DNA of 64,000 bases from Dermacentor variabilis (lineage: Eukaryota; Arthropoda; Arachnida; Ixodida; Ixodidae). The position numbers were made by a program, and so were the translations under genes. Where the stretch lies: the NCBI RefSeq assembly GCF_050947875.1, contig NC_134568.1, forward strand, positions 206,112,217 through 206,176,216, read 5' to 3'. Position 1 is the stretch's first letter. Each line of letters starts with the position of its first letter. Positions 47,207-56,939 of this stretch are shown here, piece by piece. Below the pieces are notes generated by a model. It was not told where the DNA came from and searched no databases. It saw nothing but the letters and a program-made list of their open reading frames with translations.

Positions 47207-50200
47207 ATGGATTTGAAGTCGTTGCGCAAACCGAAATTGTTGGAGCTTGCAAGAGAGTTGGGTCTGGATGTCTCAGACAAACTAAGAAAACCGGAACTGA
47301 TAAAGGCTATTCTTGAGTTAGAGGCTGAGGATGACGAGCTGTCGGAATGCCTTGAGACCATTGAAGAGAGAGAGACTGCAAAAAGACAGGAGCGCGAACG
47401 TAAAGAACAAAAAGAAAAAGAAGAGCGTGAACGTAAAGAACAGAAAGAGCGAGAGCAACAAGAGCGTGACCGTCAACACGCTTTGGAAATGAAGCGTCTT
47501 GAGGTAGAGATGGAACGCGCTCGTAATGGAAGTCAGGCACACGGTGCAGGAGAACGCGTATTGTTCAAAATGACTGACCTGATGCGGCCGTTTAAGCTTG
47601 GAGAGGACATTGGTTTGTTCCTGGTTAACTTTGAGCGAACGTGCGAGAAGCAGGGGTTCTCTCGGGAAACGTGGCCACAGCGCTTGCTCACTTTGTTACC
47701 CGGCGAGGCGGCCGACGTAGTCGCTCGCTTGGATAGAGAGGAGGCAGAGGATTTCGACACAGTGAAATCGAGTCTTCTAAAAAAGTACCGGCTGTCTGCG
47801 GAGGCGTTCCGTCGGAAGTTTCGGGAAAATGAGAAAGGCAGAAGTGAGTCATATACAGAGTTTGCGTATAGGCTTATGTCGAACATGCAGGAGTGGCTCA
47901 AAGAAGAGAAAGCGTTTGGTGACCACGATAAAGTTCTGCAGTGTTTCGGGCTAGAACAGTTTTATAGTCGGTTACCGGAGAACGTGCGATACTGGGTCTT
48001 GGATAGGCCAGACGTGAGTACGGTGGCTAGAGCCGCTGAGCTAGCCGAGGAGTTTGTGACGCGTCGAGCTCGCGGAGCTAAGGACGGTCAAAAGGGTGAA
48101 TTTGGCTCGAAGTTTGAGAGGCCGAAGTTCACGCCCATGAGATTAAAGAGGGACACGCGTAGTGAGGATGCGAGTGAAAGCAGTCCGACCAAACGTAAAG
48201 AGACGGCGGCAGCCAAACGCAGAAAGCGGTTCGAGATGAGGCGAGCGCGCTTGTGTTATACGTGCCAGAAGCCGGGTCACTTTTCGGCGCAGTGTCCGGA
48301 AACAACACCAAAAGTTGTGTTTTTTTCAATAGGCAGCACTGACGAGAACATGAAGCTTCTCGAGCCTTACATGCGAGACCTCCTCGTAAACGGGAAAGAG
48401 TGCCGAGTGCTTCGCGATTCCGCAGCTACGATGGATGTAGTTCACCCGTCTTACGTAGAACCCCATATGTTCACGGGCGAGTGCGCGTGGATCAAGCAAG
48501 CCGTGGAAGCTCATAGCGTGTGTCTGCCAGTAGCAAAGGTGCTTATTGAAGGACCTTTCGGAGCGCTTGAGACGGAGGCGGCAGTGTCATCTATGCTGCC
48601 ACCCCAGTACCCGTACCTATTTTCAAACAGGTCCGATCACCTCCTGCGCGAGAAGGGGCTTTTGTTTGGTGAAGCTAGTGTTCAGGCCTTAACCAGATCG
48701 AAGGTTCGGGAGCTCGCTGCAAAGGCGGTAGTTGCGGGGCCGACGTTATCAAACAACGAAAAAGGGTCAGAGGCGCAGCAAGCTGATATTCCGAGCACGC
48801 CCGAACTGAATAAACTTGAGTCTGTAACGTTAAAGGCGCCAGATACTGGAGAGGAAATGCCCGACACGGAAAAGTTAGAAGAGCTATCTACTGATTTGCT
48901 CATCGCGCCTACGTCAGACGGACTTGATAGGTTGCTAAAAGTCAGCCGGACGGCTTTGATAGCCGAGCAAAAAAAGGATGGCAGCCTGGAAAACGTGCGC
49001 TGCAATGTCAAAGAAGGTATCGCCAGGAAAACTGCGCGTTTTGTGGAAAGAGGTGGAGTCCTGTACCGGAAGTATCTAGACCGCCGAGGAGTGGAGTTCA
49101 ATCAGCTGGTCGTGCCTCAATGCTATCGTCAGGATCTGTTGCGCTTGTCACATGGGGGTTCGTGGTCCGGACACCTAGGAGTTAAGAAAACTAAGGACCG
49201 TCTCTTGCAAGAGTACTATTGGCCAGGGTGTTTTCGGGACGCAGACCATTTCGTGAGGACATGTGACACTTGTCAGCGGGTGGGCAAACCAGGGGACAAA
49301 TCAAGGGCGCCGTTGAAATTGGTACCTATCATAACGGAGCCTTTTAGACGGCTCGTTATTGATACAGTGGGACCTCTGCCGGTAACAGCCACGGGGTACA
49401 GACACATTTTGACTGTGGTCTGCCCAGCGACAAAGTTCCCTGAAGCAGTGCCGCTTAAAGAACTCAGCTCAGTTGAGATAGTCAATGCACTACTGTCCAT
49501 ATTTGCGCGAGTTGGTTTTCCTGCGGAAATCCAATCAGATCAGGGCACAGTGTTTACTAGCGCTTTGACGACAACTTTTCTCGAAAGGTGTGGGGTAAAG
49601 CTGTTACACAGCTCAGTGTACCACCCACAGTCGAATTCCGTTGAGAAGCTCCACTCCGTCATGAAGCGCGTGTTGAGAGCCTTGTGTTTTGAACATCAAA
49701 CTGACTGGGAGCTGTGTCTGCCTGGGGTGATGTTTGCTTTAAGGACCGCGCCGCATGCGGCTACGGGGTTTTCGCCAGCTGAACTGGTGTACGGTCGCTC
49801 GCTTCGATCTCCGCTTCGCATGCTTCGAGAATCATGGGAAGGTAGGGGCGACGACCCAGTCGTGGTGGAGTACGTACTTAAGCTCCTCGAACGCTTAAGA
49901 AGGGCACAGGAGTTGTCAGGTGAAGCAATGACAAAGGCCCAGCAGAGGGCCAAGGTTTATTATGATCGGACAGCCAGGGCCCGTCGTTTTGAGGTTGGCG
50001 ATGAGGTCATGATATTGCGCACATCGCTAAACAACAAACTAGACGTGCAGTGGGAGGGCCCAGCACGAATTGTTCAGAAACTGTCGGACGTTAACTACGT
50101 GGTAAGTCTGCCAGGAAAGCGGAAAGCACAGCAAGTTTACCACTGTAATCTGCTCAAACCTTATAGACAACGGGAAGCAGTGGTGTGCATGATGATAAAC

Positions 50201-51679
50201 GTTCCTGAAGAGCTTCCAGTCGAGCTTCCAGGACTAGGCTCAGTGACGAACAGGGAAGACACCGGTCAAGTCATTAGTGACCTTATCAGTAAAGCACCGC
50301 TGTCGCCCGAGCAGAAAACCGAACTACACCAGCTATTACAAGAGTTTCAAGGTCTGTTCTCTGAGAGGCCTGGTAGGACTTCTGTACTTACTCATGATAT
50401 AGAACTTACCTCCACAGAGCCAGTACGATCCAAGGCGTATCGGGTGTCACCCCGCCAGAGCGATATTATGGAGGCTGAGGTAAAGAAAATGCTACAGCTC
50501 GGTGTTATTGAGGCAGGTGAGAGTGATTATACCTCCCCTTTGATTTTAGTTGAGGTACCGGGCAAGGAACCTCGTCCTTGCGTCGACTACCGCAGGCTTA
50601 ATTCCATCACTAAGGATCAAATTTATCCGATCCCTAACATCGAGGAGCGCCTTGAGAAAGTTAGTAGCGCTCAGTTTATTTCCACCCTAGATCTTGTCAG
50701 GGGTTATTGGCAGGTTCCACTTACAGAAGAGGCTAGTAGGTATGCGGCGTTCATTTCACCAATGGGAACATTCCGTCCTAAAGTGTTGAGTTTTGGTTTG
50801 AAGAACGCGCCATACTGTTTTTCAAGTCTCATGGATAAAGTGTTGCGGGGACAGCAAGAATTCGCTTTACCGTATCTAGACGACGTAGCGATATTCTCCG
50901 CATCCTGGTCTGAGCATATGGCACACTTGCGGGCAGTGCTAACCCGCCTGCGCGAAGCGGGCTTGACAGTCAAGGCTCCTAAGTGCCAGATAGCACAGGC
51001 CGAGGTTGTCTACCTCGGTCACGTGATTGGTCAGGGTCGTCGCCGCCCCTCTGAAATAAAAGTGGCCGCTGTGCGAGACTTTCCGCAACCGCGCACCAAG
51101 ACCGATATTCGGTCGTTCTTGGGTGTCGCCGGCTACTATCAGAGGTACATCCCTAGGTACTCTGATATCGCGGCTCCCCTGACGGATGCTCTAAGAAAGA
51201 CAGAGCCTCAAACAGTCGTCTGGGACGAGACAAAGGAAAGAGCTTTTAGCGCCCTAAAGAGTGCCCTAACAAGCCAGCCTGTGCTACGATCGCCAGACTA
51301 TACAAAAGGGTTCATTGTTCAGTGCGATGCTAGTGAGCGAGGCATGGGCGTTGTACTGTGCCAACGGGAAAATGGAGAAGTAGAACACCCCGTCCTGTAT
51401 ACTAGTCGTAAGCTGACCAGTCGTGAGCAGGCGTATAGCGCCACCGAGAAAGAGTGTGCGTGTCTCGTGTGGGCCGTTCAGAAATTGTCATGCTATCTAG
51501 CCGGCTCGAGGTTTATCATTGAGACGGATCACTGCCCTCTCCAATGGCTGCAGACCATCTCTCCCAAAAATGGCCGCCTCCTGCGCTGGAGCCTCGCTTT
51601 ACAACAATATTCCTTTGAGGTGCGTTACAAAAAGGGGAGTCTCAACGGTAACGCCGATGGCTTAAGTCGAAGCCCCTAA
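47207..51679 (+). CDS. Gag-Pol polyprotein, order Gag-PR-IN-RT-RH (1490 aa)
   Basis: One frame encodes all the proteins needed for retrotransposition. Residues 1-40 look like a SAP-type helix-loop-helix (LLELARELGLDVSDKLRKPE). About 50-105 is a highly charged coiled coil. The capsid-like part is about 120-300. A CCHC knuckle CYTCQKPGHFSAQC is at 350-363. The protease motif is D404-S-A. Integrase has an HHCC zinc site (H649 to C686-DTC), D719, D778, E813 (D-D-35-E) and a WEGP C-terminal motif at 949. RT has LDL with D1162 and YLDD at 1223-1226. RNase H has D1374, E1414, D1441 and D1484 (NADGLSRS). The start is the first ATG of the frame in a good context (GCAGCCATGG). There is no stop or frameshift between Gag and Pol, so Gag:Pol ratio must be set another way. 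Confidence 0.95.
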   Translation: MDLKSLRKPKLLELARELGLDVSDKLRKPELIKAILELEAEDDELSECLETIEERETAKRQERERKEQKEKEERERKEQKEREQQERDRQHALEMKRLEVEMERARNGSQAHGAGERVLFKMTDLMRPFKLGEDIGLFLVNFERTCEKQGFSRETWPQRLLTLLPGEAADVVARLDREEAEDFDTVKSSLLKKYRLSAEAFRRKFRENEKGRSESYTEFAYRLMSNMQEWLKEEKAFGDHDKVLQCFGLEQFYSRLPENVRYWVLDRPDVSTVARAAELAEEFVTRRARGAKDGQKGEFGSKFERPKFTPMRLKRDTRSEDASESSPTKRKETAAAKRRKRFEMRRARLCYTCQKPGHFSAQCPETTPKVVFFSIGSTDENMKLLEPYMRDLLVNGKECRVLRDSAATMDVVHPSYVEPHMFTGECAWIKQAVEAHSVCLPVAKVLIEGPFGALETEAAVSSMLPPQYPYLFSNRSDHLLREKGLLFGEASVQALTRSKVRELAAKAVVAGPTLSNNEKGSEAQQADIPSTPELNKLESVTLKAPDTGEEMPDTEKLEELSTDLLIAPTSDGLDRLLKVSRTALIAEQKKDGSLENVRCNVKEGIARKTARFVERGGVLYRKYLDRRGVEFNQLVVPQCYRQDLLRLSHGGSWSGHLGVKKTKDRLLQEYYWPGCFRDADHFVRTCDTCQRVGKPGDKSRAPLKLVPIITEPFRRLVIDTVGPLPVTATGYRHILTVVCPATKFPEAVPLKELSSVEIVNALLSIFARVGFPAEIQSDQGTVFTSALTTTFLERCGVKLLHSSVYHPQSNSVEKLHSVMKRVLRALCFEHQTDWELCLPGVMFALRTAPHAATGFSPAELVYGRSLRSPLRMLRESWEGRGDDPVVVEYVLKLLERLRRAQELSGEAMTKAQQRAKVYYDRTARARRFEVGDEVMILRTSLNNKLDVQWEGPARIVQKLSDVNYVVSLPGKRKAQQVYHCNLLKPYRQREAVVCMMINVPEELPVELPGLGSVTNREDTGQVISDLISKAPLSPEQKTELHQLLQEFQGLFSERPGRTSVLTHDIELTSTEPVRSKAYRVSPRQSDIMEAEVKKMLQLGVIEAGESDYTSPLILVEVPGKEPRPCVDYRRLNSITKDQIYPIPNIEERLEKVSSAQFISTLDLVRGYWQVPLTEEASRYAAFISPMGTFRPKVLSFGLKNAPYCFSSLMDKVLRGQQEFALPYLDDVAIFSASWSEHMAHLRAVLTRLREAGLTVKAPKCQIAQAEVVYLGHVIGQGRRRPSEIKVAAVRDFPQPRTKTDIRSFLGVAGYYQRYIPRYSDIAAPLTDALRKTEPQTVVWDETKERAFSALKSALTSQPVLRSPDYTKGFIVQCDASERGMGVVLCQRENGEVEHPVLYTSRKLTSREQAYSATEKECACLVWAVQKLSCYLAGSRFIIETDHCPLQWLQTISPKNGRLLRWSLALQQYSFEVRYKKGSLNGNADGLSRSP

Positions 51680-52165
51680 CGTAGGAATCAGCCTCAAAAT
51701 TGTTTGTTACTGATGTTTTCTTCCTGAGGCAGGATTTTTTTTTTAACATATTGCTTTTGTTTAGTGTTTCAAAGTGATGATATGCTTTCTAGTGCAATTT
51801 TTCAATTTGTGGACGCGTTCTGAGTGATGCTAGACTACTGTAAGGAACTAGGCAGTGGTATAAAAAGGGGAAAGAGCCTGGCAGGGCTTAGTGAGGGTTG
51901 TGCCGTGCTTGCTGACTGAGCGGTTGAGTTTCAGCGTAGTTCTAACGCTTGCCGGGAACGAGAACAAAAATGTGAACTCTCCCGAAGTCACTTTGCAGTG
52001 TCCCGTGCGAACCTGAACAAGAGAACGAGGCCTTCTCTGTGCGCTGCGCTCAAGAAACGTCGAGGGACGCCCGACTTCGGTTATGAGCATCATCGAGCGA
52101 CATCCCTCCGGACAGCGGATGCAGTCCCCTGTCCATCGGGATCTCCTTCCCCCGGCGGGGCGGTC
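51680..52165 (+). other. 3' untranslated region of the LTR element
   Basis: 486 bp between the stop codon and the 3' LTR. It holds a T-run (51,734-51,743) and, unexpectedly, a second TATA-like box, GGTATAAAAAGGGG, near 51,857-51,870. The expected polypurine tract next to the LTR is poor: the bases before TGTT read CCCCCGGCGGGGCGGTC. Confidence 0.7.
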
Positions 52166-52922
52166 TGTTGCGTTTCGCCTGCGACACGTGGTTTTGCCGG
52201 CGCGACTGCGGCGGGGCGGCAGACATTTTGGCCCGATCGTCGTCGCCGCAACACTCATCGCCAGGTGTTTCCAGGCGCGACTGCGGCGATGCGACCGCCT
52301 AGGGATCATCCTCGCATTCCAGTCATTGTGCCCGAAACAGGCGATGCCAAAGCAGGGATCTCATTCCAGTCATTGTGCCCGAAACAGGCGATGCCAAAGC
52401 AGGGATCTCGTTCCAGTCATTGTGCCCGAAACAGGCGATGCCAAAGCAGGGACCATCCTCTCATTACAGTCATTGTGTCCGACCGGCAGCGCCACGACAG
52501 GGTGCTACGAGATCGTGCTCGACATGGTGCTACGGCATCGCTACGACAGTGTGCGTCACCATTAGCCCATTGTACATTCACGTGCTCGTCTTTTGAGGGG
52601 TTCCTTCTTGCCCTCAACTGCGAGAGTATAAAAAACAGCTGCCCCCGGACGCAAAAAGGAGGGCTCCGATTTCTTCTGTTGAGTGAAGTGCTCTCCCGTC
52701 TCTCTACTTCGGTCAACCTGACCGCCAACTCTTTGCGATGTTAAAATAAACAAGTTGTTTCGTTGTTACCAGTCGACTCATGCTTTGCCGGGACCTTCGG
52801 ATGCTTCCAGTTGTACCCCAGGCCGCCAGGCCAACGCTACCCTTGGGGCTTGCGACCCAGGTACAACCACGGGCGTCAGCGCCGAGTTCCCAACAGATCG
52901 TACCAGCAGTCCGATCCAAGCA
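52166..52922 (+). repeat. 3' LTR
   Basis: Apart from its last bases it looks identical, base for base, to the 5' LTR (constant offset 6070). It starts TGTTGCGTTTCGCC and ends CCGATCCAAGCA, followed by the TTAG target-site duplication. Confidence 0.93.
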
Positions 52923-53155
52923 TTAGTCATTGCTGGTCATTACTAAGCATTTTTAGTCATTTCTAATCAATCGTAGTCGTTAGGCGTATTGGTCATTTCG
53001 TAGTCATGAGTAGTCATTACAAGTCATTTCAGTCATTTTTAATCAATTGTAGTCGTTACAAGCTGTCATTAAACATATTGCTCATTTCGTAGTCATTACA
53101 AGTCATTTCAGTCATTATTAGTCATTACTGCTCACTAGCAAGCGTTTTTAGTCAT
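52923..53155 (+). repeat. AGTCATT-rich satellite, middle block
   Basis: Continues the array broken by the LTR element. It contains two long units with AATCAATYGTAGTCGTTA, TATTGSTCATTTCGTAGTCA and TCATTACAAGTCATTTCAGT. It ends in GTTTTTAGTCAT, duplicated at the far end of the RTE insertion. Confidence 0.8.
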
Positions 53156-53169
53156 CATCATCATCATCA

Positions 53170-53889
53170 TCAGCCTTGATACGCCCACTGCAGGGCAAAG
53201 GCCTCTCCCATACTTCTCCAACAGCCCCGGTCATGTACTAATTGTGGCCATGCCATGTCTGCAAACTTCTTAATCTCATCCGCCCACCTAACTTTCTGCC
53301 GCCCCCTGCTACGCTTCCCTTCCCTTGGGATCCAATCCGTAACCCTTAATGACCATCGGTTATCTTCCCTCCTCATTACATGTCCTGCCCATGTCCATTT
53401 CTTTTTCTTGATTTCAACTAAGATGTCATTAACTCGCGTTTGTTCCCTCACCCAATCTGCTCTTTTCTTATCCCTTAACGTTACACCAATCATTCTTCTT
53501 TCCATAGCTCGTTGCGTCGTCCTCAATTTCAGTAGAACCCTTTTCGTAAGCCTCCAGGTTTCTGCCCCGTAGGTGAGTACTGGTAAGACACAGCTATTAT
53601 ATACTTTTCTCTTGAGGGATAATGGCAACCTGCTGTTCATGATCTGAGAATGCCTGCCAAACGCGCCCCAGCCCATTCTTATTCTTCTGATTATTTCCGT
53701 CTCATCCGGATCCGCCGTCACTACCTGCCCTAAGTAGATGTATTCCCTTACGACTTCCAGTGCCTCGCTGCCTATTGTAAATTGCTGTTCTCTTCCGAGA
53801 CTGTTAAGCATTACTTTAGTTTTCTGCAGATTAATTTTTAGACCCACTCTTCTGCTTTGCCTCTCCAGGTCAGTGAGCATGCATTGCAA
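53170..53889 (-). pseudogene. RTE ORF, C-terminal region
   Basis: Contains KINLQKTKVMLNSLGREQ, TYGAETWRLTKR and KKKWTWAGHVMRREDNRW, the RTE-type region after the RT palm. It continues the RT frame upstream after a frameshift near 53,880, where the first copy in this window is still in frame. It closely matches 30,990-31,700. Confidence 0.88.
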
Positions 53890-54770
53890 TTCTCCCCTAA
53901 GTTTCTAAGCAAGGCAATATCATCAGCGAATCGCAAGTTACTAAGGTATTCTCCATTAACTTTTATCCCCAATTCTTCCCAATCCAGGTCTCTGAATACC
54001 TCCTGTAAACACGCTGTGAATAGCATTGGAGATATCGTATCTCCCTGCCTGACGGCTTTCTTTATTGGGATTTTGTTGCTTGCTTTATGGAAAACTACGG
54101 TGACTGTGGAGCCGTTATATATATCTTCCAGTATTTTTACATATGGCTCATCTACACCCTGATTCCGTAATGCCTTCATGACTGCTGAGGTTTCGACTGA
54201 ATCAAACGCTTTTTCGTAATCAATGAAGGCTATATATAAGGGTTGGTTATATTCCGCACATTTCTCTATCACCTGATTGATAGTTTGAATATGGTCTATT
54301 GTTGAGTAGCCTTTACGGAATCCTGCCTGGTCCTTTGGTTGACAGAAGTCTAAGGTATTCCTGTTTCTATTTGCGATTACCTTAGTAAATACTTTGTAGG
54401 CAACGGACAGTAAGCTGATCGGTCTATAATTTTTCAAGTCTTTGGCGTCCCCTTTCTTATGGATTAGGATTATGTTCGCGTTCTTCCAAGATTCTGGTAC
54501 GCTCGAGGTCATGAGGCATTGCGTATACAGGGTTGCCAGTTTCTCTAGAACAATCTGTCCACCATCCTTCAACAAATCTGTTGTTACCTGATCCTCCCCA
54601 GCTGCCTTCCCCCTTTGCATATCTCCCAAGGCTTTCTTTCCTTCTTCCGGCGTTACCTTTGGGATTTCGAATTCCTCTAGACTATTTTCTCTTCCATTAT
54701 CGTCGTGGGTGCCACTGGTACTGTATAAATCTCTATAGAACTCCTCAGCCAATTGAACTATCTCATCCAT
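53838..54770 (-). pseudogene. RTE reverse transcriptase core, FADD intact
   Basis: 310 open codons with [50 protein letters not shown] (motif A), AVRQGDTISPMLF and NLRFADDIALL (catalytic FADD). All RT motifs are present, unlike the copy at 30,938, but the frame is cut off upstream by the solo LTR and shifted downstream. Confidence 0.9.
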
Positions 54771-54806
54771 ATTAGTAATGATATTGCCGGCTTTGTCTCT
54801 TAACGC

Positions 54807-55685
54807 TGTTACGTTTCGCCTACGACGCGCGGTAAAGCCGGCGAGGATACAACAGACGCCAGGGCTTCGTTCAAAGCGGCAGACATTTTGGCCCGTTCGG
54901 CGCCGCCGCTACGCCTCCCTGCCAAGCACGTCCAGGCATGTTCCGATGCCACGTGTCTTCATGTGCGTGTGTGAGTGTATGTGCATATTGGTGCCCACGC
55001 TTGTCGAAGCGCGGCAGCCGGGGAGAGGAACTCCCAACAACTGTGAAGCAAGGGGGTCCGAGCGGCGCCGACACGACGGCTGCTCCTCCTTCTCTTCCCA
55101 TTGTGCCCACGCTTGTCGAAGCGCGGCAGCCGGGGAGAGGAGCTCCCAACAACTGTGAAGCAAGGGGGTCCGAGCGGCGCCGACACGACGGCTGCTCCTC
55201 CTTCTCTTCCCATTGTGCCCACGCTTGTCGAAGCGCGGCAGCCGGGGAGAGGAGCTCCCAACAACTGTGAAGCAAGGGGGGTCCGAGTGGCGCCGACACG
55301 ACGCTGCGCCACCTTATCCCATTGTTCCCGAGCGGCACCGTCACGTGCTCGTCTATAGAGGGGTTCCTTCTTGCCCTCAACTGCGAGAGTATAAAAGCAG
55401 CTGCCCCCGGACGCCAAAGGAGAGGGCTCCGATTTCTTCTGTTGAGTAACGTGCTCTCCCGTCTCTCTACTTCGGTCAACCTGACCGCCAACTCTTTGCG
55501 ATGTTAGAATAAACAAGTTGTTTTGTTGTTACCAGTCGACTCATGCTTTGCCGGGACCTTCGGATGCTTCCAGTTGTACCCCACGCCGCCAGGCCAACGC
55601 TACCCTTGGGGCTTGCGACCCAGGTGCAACCACGGGCGTCAGCGCCGAGTTCCCAACAACTCGTACCAGCGGTGCGATTACAACA
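54807..55685 (+). mobile_element. Solo LTR (879 bp) related to the Gmr1-like element
   Basis: Starts TGTTACGTTTCGCC and ends GATTACAACA, with a 4-bp target-site duplication ACGC (54,803-54,806 and 55,686-55,689). It shares both ends, the TATA box (55,390-55,397), the AATAAA (55,508-55,513) and the U5 region with the LTRs at 46,096 and 52,166. The U3 part differs and carries another minisatellite. No internal region remains, as expected after LTR-LTR recombination. Confidence 0.92.
54991..55325 (+). repeat. 112-bp minisatellite within the solo LTR (3 units)
   Basis: Units start near 54,991, 55,103 and 55,215 with GTGCCCACGCTTGTCGAAGC and GGCAGCCGGGGAGAGGA. The first two are nearly identical; the third ends differently. 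Confidence 0.92.
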
Positions 55686-56316
55686 ACGCATACATCTGAT
55701 TCCTGCGAATTCCCAGTTTCTTCTTCACTGTTTTTAGGCTTCCTCCGTTCCTGAGAGCATGTTCAATTCTATCCATATTGTACTTCCTTATGTCAGCTGT
55801 CTTACGCTTGTTGATTAACTTCGAAAGTTCTGCCAGTTCTATTCTAACTGTAGGGTTAGATGCTTTCATACATTGGCGTTTCTTGATCCGATCTTTCGTC
55901 TCCTGCGATAGTTTGCTGGTATCCTGCCTAACGGAGTTACCACTGACTTCCATTGCACACTCCTTAGTGATGCCCACAAGATTGTCGTTCATTGCTTCAA
56001 CACTAAGGTCCTCTTCCAGAGTTAAAGCCGAATACCTGTTCTGTAACTTGATCTGGAATTCCTCTATTTTCCCTCTTACCGCTAACTCATTAATTGGCTT
56101 CTTATGTACCAGTTTCTTCCGTTCCCTCCTCAGGTCTAGGCTAATTCGAGTTCTTACCATCCTGTGGTCACTGCAGCGCACCTTGCCGAGCACGTCCACA
56201 TCTTGTATGATGCCAGGGTTAGCGCAGAGTATGAAGCCTATTTCATTTCTAGTCTCGCCGTTCGGGCTCCTCCACGTCCACTTTCGGCTATCCCGCTTGC
56301 GGAAGAAGGTATTCAT
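55686..56316 (-). pseudogene. RTE linker between endonuclease and RT
   Basis: Contains WTWRSPNGETRNEIGFIL, VLGKVRCSDHRMVRTRI (the C-terminal SDH motif of the endonuclease) and a helical linker up to the position of the solo LTR. The usual EIDYIL-type aspartate before the SDH motif is Gly here. Confidence 0.85.
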
Positions 56317-56355
56317 TATCCTCCTATTATTCTGTTCCGCAAACTCTACTAATAA

Positions 56356-56604
56356 CTATCCCCTGCTATTCCTAGTGCCTATGCCATATTCCCCCACTGC
56401 CTTGTCTCCAGCCTGCTTCTTGCCTACCTTGGCATTAAAGTCGCCCATTAGTATAGTGTATTTAGTTTTCACTCTACCCATCGCCGATTCCACGTCTTCA
56501 TAGAAGCTTTCGACTTCCTGGTCATCATGACTGGATGTAGGGGCGTAGACCTGTACAATCTTCATTTTGTACCTCTTATTAAGTTTCACAACAAGACCTG
56601 CCAC
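56356..56604 (-). pseudogene. RTE endonuclease, middle part
   Basis: Frame with KIVQVYAPTSSHDDQEVE and TILMGDFNAKVGKKQ. These are the YAPT and GDFN motifs of the APE-type endonuclease that nicks target DNA. A frameshift separates it from the N-terminal part. Confidence 0.85.
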
Positions 56605-56653
56605 CCTCTCGTTAATGCTATAGAATTCCTGTATGTTACCAGCTATATTCTTA

Positions 56654-56866
56654 TTAATCAGGAATCCCGACTCCTAGTTCTCTTCTCTCCGCTAAGCCCC
56701 GGTAGCACAGGACGTGCCCGCTTTTTAGCACTGTATATGCTTCTTTTGGCCTCCTAACTTCACTTAGCCCTATTATATCCCATTTACTGCCCTCTAATTC
56801 CTCCAATAGCACTGCTAGACTCGCCTCACTAGATAACGTTCTAGCGTTAAACGTTGCCAGGTTCAT
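56654..56866 (-). pseudogene. RTE endonuclease, N-terminal part with start codon
   Basis: Starts MNLATFNARTLSSEASLAV and contains WDIIGLSEVRRP, with the metal-binding Glu of the APE-type endonuclease. The start lies within the 49-bp inverted repeat. The frame is lost near 56,650. Confidence 0.85.
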
Positions 56867-56939
56867 ATTCCAATGGTGGCCTGTCCGGAGCCATTGGAAT
56901 ATGAACCTGGCAACGTTTAACGCTAGAACGTTATCTAGT
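56828..56939. repeat. Perfect 49-bp inverted repeat with 14-bp loop
   Basis: 56,828-56,876 and 56,891-56,939 are exact reverse complements and contain the RTE start codon region. The second arm ends at the target-site duplication. Confidence 0.97.

Larger units (their letters stand above)
46096..52922 (+). mobile_element. Complete Gmr1-like LTR retrotransposon, apparently recent
   Basis: A 6827-bp element with 757-bp LTRs at both ends, TG...CA-type termini and a TTAG target-site duplication (46,092-46,095 and 52,923-52,926). It carries one open gag-pol frame. Integrase lies upstream of RT and RNase H. The sequence families are Ty3-type, but the order is the copia-like one, as described for Gmr1-like elements. 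The two LTRs appear identical except for the last bases. It is inserted in AGTCATT-rich satellite. A related solo LTR is at 54,807-55,685. Confidence 0.93.
53156..56939 (-). mobile_element. RTE-type non-LTR element with solo LTR inside and inverted 5' end
   Basis: Flanked by GTTTTTAGTCAT at 53,144-53,155 and 56,938-56,949, a 10-12 bp target-site duplication. The 3' tail is a trinucleotide repeat (CATCAT on plus). The coding region starts at ATG near 56,866 and is broken into five parts plus an 879-bp solo LTR. A perfect 49-bp inverted copy of the 5' end lies inside the target-site duplication. Family relative: 30,938-32,775. Confidence 0.9.

Noticed and set aside
54871..55516. 206- and 185-codon minus frames
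   Set aside because: They are shadows of the solo LTR and its 112-bp array.
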